Assembly: GCA_050330975.1 (NCBI GenBank) | Contig: JBHJHK010000367.1 | Span: forward strand, 1-20,336 | Length of the DNA: 20,336 bases | DNA from: JBHJHK01 sp050330975 | GTDB taxonomy: Bacteria > Pseudomonadota > Gammaproteobacteria > Competibacterales > Competibacteraceae | Reading direction: 5' to 3' | In this document: positions 14,144 through 20,336 of the stretch, one piece after another | Position numbering within the stretch: position 1 is the stretch's first letter | Layout: every line of letters starts with the position of its first letter | Translations under genes and position numbers: made by a program | The notes under the pieces: model-generated | What the model was told of the DNA's origin: nothing | The model's database searches: none | Seen by the model: the letters and a program-made list of their open reading frames with translations, nothing else

Positions 14144-15073
14144 ATGTCTGCCGCTACGACCAATATTTTATTTGTCGATGATGAAGATTTTGTCCTGCGG
14201 GCGATGAAGCGCCTTTTTGGGCGCATCTACAATGTCTTCGTCGCTTCCTCAGGACCCGAGGCTGTAGAAATCGTTCGTCAAAACCACATTCACGTGGTGG
14301 TATGCGACCAGCGCATGCCCGGTATGATTGGCGTTGAGGCGTTGCGCCAAATACGCGACATCTCACCGGCGACCATGCGTATCCTTCTAACGGGCTATTC
14401 CGACCTCGAAGCCGTCATTCGCGCCGTCAACGACGGCGAGGTCTATCGCTACGTCACTAAGCCCTGGCGCAACGAGGAGTTGAAGGCCACCATCGACTCC
14501 GCCGTCAAGATCGCCCAGGAAACCGCCCACGCCTTGGGTGTGAAGCAGGAGGTGGCCCAGGATCTAGTGGATATCCTGGTGGTGGACCAGGACAACGCCA
14601 CCTACCAAGAGGTCAAAGCTCTCCACAGCGGCGGTAAAACCCTCTTTGCCCGCACGTCCCAAGAGGTGTTGGAGATATTGGAAAAGGAGAGCGGCGTCGG
14701 GGTGATGATCGCCGATGTCAAGAATGTCGATCGGGAGATCGACGATCTGGTGACCACCCTCAAGCGCCACTATCCCTACCTGGTCACGGTGGTGTGCAGT
14801 CAGCTGTCGGATATCAATCTGCTGAGTCGACTCATCAATCAGGGTCAGATCCACCGTTTCTTGGTCAAGCCCCTGCGCCGAGAAAGCATGGAGCACGCCC
14901 TCAAGAGCGCCGCTACCAAGAGTTTGGAGCTCCAGCGCAGCCCCGATCTCGTCAAGCGCCATCAAGTGGAGGAGGGCGAGGTCAATCCGCTCCTCGAGGC
15001 CCGGGTCCGCACCCTGGGGCAACGTTTGGTGGACAAGCTATGGGCCTTGCTGGGTTGGGGAAAGGGCTCTTGA
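14144..15073 (+). CDS. Response regulator with two receiver domains, no recognised effector
   Basis: Protein of 309 residues. Receiver 1 (about 7-125) has the acidic pair Asp12-Asp13, phospho-acceptor Asp55 in VVVCDQRMPGM, Thr83 and Lys106 in YVTKPW; it resembles the receivers of RpfG/HoxA-type regulators. Receiver 2 (about 141-255) is more divergent: ILVVDQDN, probable acceptor Asp191 in VMIADVKNVD and Lys242 in FLVKPL, but it lacks the usual Pro-Gly turn after the Asp. The C-terminal tail of about 50 residues ends in LVDKLWALLGWGKGS and shows no DNA-binding, HD-GYP or GGDEF domain. It therefore looks like a phosphorelay or protein-interaction component. AGAGGA seven bases before ATG 14144 is a good ribosome-binding site. 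The cognate kinase is probably the gene 54 bases downstream. Confidence 0.88.
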   Translation: MSAATTNILFVDDEDFVLRAMKRLFGRIYNVFVASSGPEAVEIVRQNHIHVVVCDQRMPGMIGVEALRQIRDISPATMRILLTGYSDLEAVIRAVNDGEVYRYVTKPWRNEELKATIDSAVKIAQETAHALGVKQEVAQDLVDILVVDQDNATYQEVKALHSGGKTLFARTSQEVLEILEKESGVGVMIADVKNVDREIDDLVTTLKRHYPYLVTVVCSQLSDINLLSRLINQGQIHRFLVKPLRRESMEHALKSAATKSLELQRSPDLVKRHQVEEGEVNPLLEARVRTLGQRLVDKLWALLGWGKGS

Positions 15074-15127
15074 TCCTTTGAGCCGTGGAGCTTTTGGCCC
15101 TCGTTTTCCCTGGGGAATAACAGTCCT

Positions 15128-17059
15128 ATGAAAGCCATTAATACGCTATTAGTTACGCCTGGGATGGCGCCCGGGAAGGTGCCGGCCAGCGGGTCGACGG
15201 GGGGGCGCTGGTGGCGCTTTACCCTTCTGGTGACGGTGGTGGTGCTGGGAAGCATCGCCTCCATCACCGCCTTCCGCTCGGCGCTATTGAGCGAGCAGGC
15301 GATTCGCAACGCCGACCTCGAGGGTGCAGCCCAAGACCTGGTCAACGATTTTCGCGTCCAACTGAGTAGCCAGCTCAATGCCTTGCCGCTGCTGGCCGCT
15401 CCCCTGGAAACCGCGTTCCGCGATTCCACCCCTCGGGGGGACCAAATGGCCCTGGAGGCCGTCCTCCAAGGTGCCTACAGTAACTACGGGCGGGTTGCCT
15501 TCGATACCTTCACTGACATGGTCCTGTTGGGCTGGGTGGATTGGGTGTTGCCGGCCGACGCAGAAGGCTACGAACGCCGCGTCGGCGAAGCTGCGGAGGC
15601 GAGTTTTGCCATCGTCGGCTTGGACGACGCGGCGACGCGTCCCCAACCCAATATCCACCTGGAGGCCTTTGCGCCTTTGCGCCACCGCCAAGGGGCGCCG
15701 GCCTACACCGAGGCCTTGACATGGCTGCCACTGGGGGGCGATCTGGGTCAAAATCCCCGTTGGCGAGACGCCATGCTCACGGCGGCCGACAGCGGAGAGG
15801 TGGCCCTGTCCCTGGAGGACGTCGACCAAAAGACTTATCTGCTGGGCTTCTACCCCCTCTACGCCGGGGCCGGTGACGCGCTCCAGGGTTATGTCCTGGC
15901 CGTGTTGGATGTCGGGGCCATCGCGAGGGGCGCCCTGGGAGATATCACCACTGGAGCGGGCTTGTCCCTCTACAGCACTAGCGACGGTTTGGGGGGCAAT
16001 CTTCTCTACGCCAGCGGCGGCGAGGGGAGCTTGTCGGCAAGTGATGGTCCGCGGGGTGCCGATGTTTATAGCCCTTTTGCCTTTGCCAACCTCAGCCTGG
16101 CCTTTGCCTTTGACCGAGGGGCGTTGGGGGCTGGATCCGCCGTTGCTGTCTTTCCCTTTCTGGTGTTGGGTCTGGGCCTGGTCACCACGGCGCTGTTGTT
16201 CTCGGTGCTCCTCGCCACCCAACGCCAGCAGCGGGCGGCAGAGGTCCAAGCCTCGGCTGATCGCGCCGAACTGGATCAGGCTCAGTCCCAGCTCAGGGAA
16301 TCCGAAGAACTGATGGTACAGACGGAAAAGATGTCGGCCTTGGGTCGGATGGTGGCTGGCGTGGCCCACGAGGTCAACACCCCCTTGGGCTTTGTCCAGT
16401 CCAACCTGGAGCTGATGACCGACTACATGGCCGATTTTAAGGCCGTGTCCGCCGAGCAGAAAACCTTCCAGGAGCTGGTGGACGAAGGCCACATCGACAA
16501 TATGGGCGACATGCTGGAAGAGAGTCTACTGGGCTTGAATCGCATCACCGAATTGGTCCAGAGCTTGAAAAACTTCAGCCGTATGGACCGTTTTCAGCTC
16601 GACGAAGTCGACTTGCACCAGTGTCTGGACTCCACGTTGGTCATCGCCAACAACGTCTTGAAGAGCAAGGTGGAGGTGATCAGGGAATACGGGGTATTGC
16701 CCAAGGTACACTGCGCCCCCAGCCAACTCAATCAAGTGTTTCTCAACATCATCACCAACGGCGCCCAGGCCATTGCTGACCGTGGTTCCATCACCATTAC
16801 CACCTGGCTCGCCAATGACTGCGCCCACATCGCCATCAAAGACACGGGCAGTGGTATGCCCTCCGAGGTGGTAGAACGCATCTTTGAGCCCTTTTTCACC
16901 ACCAAGGATGTGGGGGAAGGCACTGGGTTGGGATTGTCCATCAGCTATAAAATCGTCCAACAGCACCAAGGGGAGATCCAGGTGGATTCCGTCCCGGGGC
17001 TGGGGACGACCTTTACGGTGATCATTCCCGTTAAACCACCCTTGCAACAGGCCGCCTGA
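15128..17059 (+). CDS. CHASE-domain sensor histidine kinase
   Basis: Protein of 643 residues. Helix 1 is near 31-50. The periplasmic domain (about 51-333) has CHASE features (LLGWVDWVLPADAEGYERRV, and DLGQNPRWRDAMLTAADSGE, which matches the CHASE block before the core strand). Helix 2 is near 335-362, then a short coiled coil (RAELDQAQSQLRESEELMVQ), HisKA with His414 in GVAHEVNTPLG, and HATPase_c with N-box Asn540/Asn544 (LNIITNGAQAI), DTGSGM, FEPFFTT and GTGLGLSIS. All catalytic boxes are present. It senses an unknown small molecule outside the membrane and should phosphorylate the neighbouring two-receiver protein. It follows that gene by 54 bases on the same strand, suggesting one operon. 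The ribosome-binding site GGGGA is about eleven bases before ATG 15128, somewhat far. Confidence 0.92.
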   Translation: MKAINTLLVTPGMAPGKVPASGSTGGRWWRFTLLVTVVVLGSIASITAFRSALLSEQAIRNADLEGAAQDLVNDFRVQLSSQLNALPLLAAPLETAFRDSTPRGDQMALEAVLQGAYSNYGRVAFDTFTDMVLLGWVDWVLPADAEGYERRVGEAAEASFAIVGLDDAATRPQPNIHLEAFAPLRHRQGAPAYTEALTWLPLGGDLGQNPRWRDAMLTAADSGEVALSLEDVDQKTYLLGFYPLYAGAGDALQGYVLAVLDVGAIARGALGDITTGAGLSLYSTSDGLGGNLLYASGGEGSLSASDGPRGADVYSPFAFANLSLAFAFDRGALGAGSAVAVFPFLVLGLGLVTTALLFSVLLATQRQQRAAEVQASADRAELDQAQSQLRESEELMVQTEKMSALGRMVAGVAHEVNTPLGFVQSNLELMTDYMADFKAVSAEQKTFQELVDEGHIDNMGDMLEESLLGLNRITELVQSLKNFSRMDRFQLDEVDLHQCLDSTLVIANNVLKSKVEVIREYGVLPKVHCAPSQLNQVFLNIITNGAQAIADRGSITITTWLANDCAHIAIKDTGSGMPSEVVERIFEPFFTTKDVGEGTGLGLSISYKIVQQHQGEIQVDSVPGLGTTFTVIIPVKPPLQQAA

Positions 17060-17094
17060 GGCGGCCGGGGGGCCCCCACAGCGGGTGGGTCCCC
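17050..17094. terminator. Terminator hairpins between convergent kinase genes
   Basis: GGCCGCC (17050-17056) and GGCGGCC (17060-17066) flank the TGA stop codon. A second stem pairs GGGG and CCCAC (17069-17079) with GTGGG and CCCC (17085-17094) around AGCGG, and is followed by TTCT. Together they probably end transcription of the signalling cassette. Confidence 0.5.
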
Positions 17095-17175
17095 TTCTGC
17101 CACTCCTCGTCTGCTACCCAAGGCCTTCGTTTTCTCGGCCTCATCCCTCTTCAGGGCGACTGCCGAGGGTACTCC

Positions 17176-19476
17176 TTATTTTCCGCGGTTCAAGGCGTGG
17201 CGTAGGGCCTGTGCCAAATGGGCCAATTGTACTGGTTTCGTCAATTGAAGATTATTCCAAATTAGATTGTCGGTGGTATCGGTTATTTCAACGGGATAAC
17301 CTGATATAAATATGATGGGTAGCTTTGGGCTCTGGCGCCGGATTCGATTGACTAGAGCATTGCCCTGTGCAGGCCCAGGCTCGATCAAATCGATGAGTAT
17401 CAGTGCAATCGATGGTTCTTGTCGCACAATAGCCAGGGCCTGGGTGTCGTTATCTGTAGTGGTTATTCTATAACCCAAATTGGTCAGTTGACAGGTTATG
17501 GATTCTCCAGTTTTTTGATTATCCTCCACCAAGAGAATGTTCTCATCACCGTGGGGTATTTTGGTGGAATTGGTGTAACTGGCGTTGAGGGGAAAGGATG
17601 CCTTATCGGTCACGGGAAAAAAGAGCTTTACTGTTGTGCCTCGTCCTGCCTGACTGGAGATATGCATGGTTCCTCCCGACTGCTTAGTAAATCCATGAAC
17701 CATGGAGAGTCCCAGCCCTGAGCCACTACTCATCGGTTTAGTCGTAAAAAAGGGTTCAAATACTCTCCCGAGTATAGATTCTGGTATGCCTTGGCCCGTG
17801 TCTGTGATGGCTATGGCTACGTAAAATCCAGGAGGGATATGATCGCCCTGGTGGTTAGGGTCGTCGTCATCTAGCCATTCGTTACTAGCTCCTAGGGTCA
17901 ATTGTCCACCCTCGGGCATAGCGTCGCGGGCATTAAAAGCCAAATTTAGCAATGCAGTATTGAGCAACGATTGGTCGAGATGGGTTGGCCAAAGCCGATT
18001 CCCTGGAGTAGTTGTGACGTTGATAGATGCTGGAAAAGTTCGGCTCAGCAAGCGTTTTAAATCGTGAAGTACGCTATCGAGGTCGAGGACAGTAGGTTGT
18101 AGGACGCTGCGGCGCCCAAATGCCAGTAGCTGACGGGTCAGGGCTGAACCGCGTTGTACGGCCACTAGAGCATCATTATAGCACTCGCTGGCCTCTTCGG
18201 AAGAAGAGGGGTTCATCGACTTTAAGACTTCGATATTGCCTTGGATAACGGTGAGTAAATTGTTAAAGTCATGTGCCACGCCTGCCGTCAGGCGACCGAT
18301 AGACTCCATTTTTTGGGCATGGTGTAATTGCATCTCGAGGTTCTTGCGGTAAGATATGTCACGGACAATGCCCACCCACTGATGTTTTTGGCCATTGATG
18401 AGCCGGCCTGCAGCTAATTCGATAGGAAATTTTTCACCACTGCAACGAATACCCGTTAGTGTACAGGCGTCGGCGCCGATGAGATTTCTATGATGCTGTG
18501 TGAGATGGTGTTGAATGGATTCGATCAAAGGTTGGCGATTGTCAAATGCTAGTAATTGATTGATAGACATGCCCTGTAGTTCGCTTTCCTTGTATTGAAA
18601 TAGCTCTGCAGCACGCGCATTTGCTGAAGCAATGGTGCCGTTGGCATCGATCAAAAAAATACCATCGGCGGCGCTATTCATGATAGAGCGGATTTGTGCT
18701 TGGCTATTGACTAGGTTGGTAATTGTTGGCTGTAATTCTGCGGCCATTGTTGAGATCGCCAAGCCCAATTTGCCAATTTCATCATTGCCAGATTTGATGT
18801 CAATTGAATCAAACTGACCATGGGCGATTTTGTTAGTGGCCTTTACCAAATGACTAACACGGCGTGTGACGCCTAGATGAATGACTGCGGCGGTAATAAT
18901 GCAGAGCAGAATCATCAGCTTTGTGATTAAAGCGCTGCTCTCCAAGGCGTAAAGCTGTGCGTCTTGGCGCCATTGACTAAAATCATAAGTAACAATCAAG
19001 AGACCAATGCGGCTGGGAATTAATTCGCCTTGTAAGGGCTCCAGTCGCACTGGGAATAATAAATGAATAGTGCTTGTTTCATTTATTGTGGCTATTTGGG
19101 GTTGAAGGCTGGTTCGGGCCTCCTCCAACAATGAAGGAGGTACAGCTAGATCGAATTGCACTACTGGTTTGCTGACTTGAATTAAACGCGTAGAATAGCG
19201 AATGATGTCGGTCTGATCTAGTAGTATGGCTTGTTGTACAAAAGGATCTGCAACGGCCCCCATCAGTTGTTCACGGGCTCGATTTGAGTTGGCTTGCCGT
19301 AGAGCGGCTTGGATGCTTTGAGCTAAAGAGCGGCCACTGTTGATGAAGTGCCTCTGAGTAAAAAGAATGATTTGTTCGTTTGTTCTTTGTTCGGTTATAA
19401 GTAATATGACTAGCGCCATCAATAAACCGAAAATAAGAATAATAATGGAAATAAAAAAACGAAGCGAAAACCACAT
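17176..19476 (-). CDS. Hybrid sensor histidine kinase (HAMP-PAS-HisKA-HATPase-REC)
   Basis: Protein of 766 residues. Helix 1 lies at about 7-28, a periplasmic region at 29-182, helix 2 at about 183-203, HAMP at about 204-255, PAS at about 262-375 (SIMNSAADGIFLIDANGTIA) and HisKA with His402 (LTAGVAHDFNNLLTVIQGN). The HATPase domain has Asn511/Asn515 (LLNLAFNARDAM), DTGQGI, FEPFFTT and GSGLGLSMV. A C-terminal receiver (about 645-766) has Glu651-Asp652, acceptor Asp696 (LILIDLIEPG) and Lys747 (LTKPV). The HDFNN box is typical of the hybrid family with attached receivers. It starts five bases after the stop of the upstream binding-protein gene, with AAGAG overlapping that stop as ribosome-binding site. 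The binding protein is thus the likely periplasmic ligand sensor. No DNA-binding regulator is visible downstream. Base composition is clearly more AT-rich than in the rest of the window. Confidence 0.94.
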   Translation of the reverse strand: MWFSLRFFISIIILIFGLLMALVILLITEQRTNEQIILFTQRHFINSGRSLAQSIQAALRQANSNRAREQLMGAVADPFVQQAILLDQTDIIRYSTRLIQVSKPVVQFDLAVPPSLLEEARTSLQPQIATINETSTIHLLFPVRLEPLQGELIPSRIGLLIVTYDFSQWRQDAQLYALESSALITKLMILLCIITAAVIHLGVTRRVSHLVKATNKIAHGQFDSIDIKSGNDEIGKLGLAISTMAAELQPTITNLVNSQAQIRSIMNSAADGIFLIDANGTIASANARAAELFQYKESELQGMSINQLLAFDNRQPLIESIQHHLTQHHRNLIGADACTLTGIRCSGEKFPIELAAGRLINGQKHQWVGIVRDISYRKNLEMQLHHAQKMESIGRLTAGVAHDFNNLLTVIQGNIEVLKSMNPSSSEEASECYNDALVAVQRGSALTRQLLAFGRRSVLQPTVLDLDSVLHDLKRLLSRTFPASINVTTTPGNRLWPTHLDQSLLNTALLNLAFNARDAMPEGGQLTLGASNEWLDDDDPNHQGDHIPPGFYVAIAITDTGQGIPESILGRVFEPFFTTKPMSSGSGLGLSMVHGFTKQSGGTMHISSQAGRGTTVKLFFPVTDKASFPLNASYTNSTKIPHGDENILLVEDNQKTGESITCQLTNLGYRITTTDNDTQALAIVRQEPSIALILIDLIEPGPAQGNALVNRIRRQSPKLPIIFISGYPVEITDTTDNLIWNNLQLTKPVQLAHLAQALRHALNRGK

Positions 19477-19481
19477 GGCTC

Positions 19482-20336
19482 TTAGCGGATCAGGGTATCG
19501 TCAATGATTGTAGTGATGTCTGCCGGGTGCTGTAAAAAACCCTCACGCAGCATGACTTTTTGGTGTGTTTTTAGGGCTTCTGCCAATTTTTGCGATAGGC
19601 AATCAACGTTGGCCCTTTGATCTAACATCTCGACTTTGTCAAAAGTTGCCAGGTAGTCATCCGGTGAGAGACGCTGCCGAGACGCTACCCGCCTTGCTGC
19701 GTCAAGGGGATGCGCTCGCTGGTAGGCGAGGGCTTTAAACCAACCATCGACAAAAATTTTCAATTGTTTGCGTTTGTTGGTAAGGGTGTCTTGAGTGGTA
19801 ATGAAAATATCGAAAATCTCGCCAGGTATTTGGCTGCTATGAAATAGAATCTTGGCGCCGCCATTGAGCAAAATGCTAATAGTGGGTTCATAGGTGACCA
19901 GGGCGTCCACCTGATTTTGTTGGAATGCGCGCTCATGGTTGTGGACATCGACAGGGACAGTAATGATTTCAGTTTGCTCGAGATCTGCTATTTTTAGGGC
20001 ACGCGTTATCATATAAGCTCCCAGTGCACTGGCTTCATAACCAATACGTTTGCCCTTGAGATCGGCTAAAGAAACGATATTTTTTTTGGAAACGATGGCA
20101 TCGCCCCCAAGGGAGTAGTCAATACAAAGGAAGATGCGCTGATTAGAATTGACGGTTTGTAGCTGCAAGGCATAATCGATAACTGTCGAAATTACATCTA
20201 GACTGCTATTTTGGTAGGCCTGGACCATTCCTGCGGAAGTTTCATAGTCCACCAACTGGATATTGGCATCCTTATAAAAGCCCAGATCTTGGGCAAGGTA
20301 GGCCATTTCTAGTGGTGGCCAAACAACAAGGCCAAC
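19482..20336 (-). CDS. NMT1/THI5 (SsuA-like) periplasmic binding protein, 5' end outside the window
   Basis: The visible 285 residues lack only the N-terminal part with the signal peptide. The frame is open to the right edge: codons before ATG 20306 read VGLVVWPPLE, which continues into MAYLAQDLGFYKDANIQL, the classical start of an SsuA/NMT1-type domain. Other family blocks are SLADLKGKRIGYEASALGAYMITRAL, and VDVHNHERAFQQNQVDALVTYEP. These proteins bind small organic ligands (sulfonates, pyrimidine precursors, nitrate-like compounds) for ABC transporters or for sensors. Here the next gene is a hybrid histidine kinase five bases downstream rather than a permease, which points to a sensing role. 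Whether transporter genes lie beyond the window edge cannot be seen. The ligand cannot be predicted. Confidence 0.88.
   Translation of the reverse strand, partial: VGLVVWPPLEMAYLAQDLGFYKDANIQLVDYETSAGMVQAYQNSSLDVISTVIDYALQLQTVNSNQRIFLCIDYSLGGDAIVSKKNIVSLADLKGKRIGYEASALGAYMITRALKIADLEQTEIITVPVDVHNHERAFQQNQVDALVTYEPTISILLNGGAKILFHSSQIPGEIFDIFITTQDTLTNKRKQLKIFVDGWFKALAYQRAHPLDAARRVASRQRLSPDDYLATFDKVEMLDQRANVDCLSQKLAEALKTHQKVMLREGFLQHPADITTIIDDTLIR

Noticed and set aside
15284..16492. Minus-strand frame of 402 codons opposite the CHASE kinase
   Set aside because: The plus strand encodes an intact CHASE-HisKA-HATPase protein. The antisense translation is repetitive in Gly, Gln and His without domain features.

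Overview
The window looks like chromosomal DNA of a Gram-negative bacterium, probably a marine or aquatic gammaproteobacterium. This rests on the protein families (complex-I-like proton channel subunit, YaiI/YqxD, Blc-like lipocalin, DUF1800/DUF1501 pair, vanadium haloperoxidase family) and on Sec, Tat and inner-membrane signals. No rRNA, tRNA, CRISPR array or transposase was seen. Most of it (about 1-17,100) is GC-rich with strong C/G third positions. The two minus-strand genes at the right end (17,176-20,336) are clearly more AT-rich.

Layout. (1) 1-2651: the 3' part of a proton-conducting membrane subunit, a YaiI/YqxD-family protein and a lipocalin. (2) 2652-3549: a roughly 900-base non-coding leader holding a candidate promoter, repeated AATGTC-type sites, and a well-supported cyclic-di-GMP-I (GEMM) riboswitch at about 2972-3068. 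(3) 3550-9978: a very large secreted protein with five PA14 domains, H-lectin-like repeats and a C-terminal DUF1800 domain, translationally coupled to a Tat-exported DUF1501 protein. The PA14 gene carries an in-frame TAG inside its first PA14 domain. (4) 10,061-10,376: a bidirectional terminator palindrome and a small convergent secreted protein. (5) 10,377-12,604: a long AT-richer leader and a secreted vanadium-haloperoxidase-family protein in which the active-site SGH is SGQ. (6) 12,751-17,059: a three-gene signalling cassette of a Cache sensor without output domain, a two-receiver response regulator and a CHASE-domain histidine kinase. (7) 17,176-20,336, minus strand: an NMT1/SsuA-type periplasmic binding protein (cut by the window edge) followed 5 bases later by a HAMP-PAS hybrid histidine kinase.

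How it may work together (inference): the riboswitch would put the PA14/DUF1800-DUF1501 secreted system under cyclic-di-GMP control, as expected of a surface or matrix function. The haloperoxidase-like protein and the signalling cassettes follow on the same or opposite strand without proven linkage. The most notable items are the riboswitch and its possible expression platform, the amber codon in the gene it would control, the His-to-Gln change in the haloperoxidase site, the output-less Cache sensor next to a split two-component system, and the binding-protein/hybrid-kinase pair.
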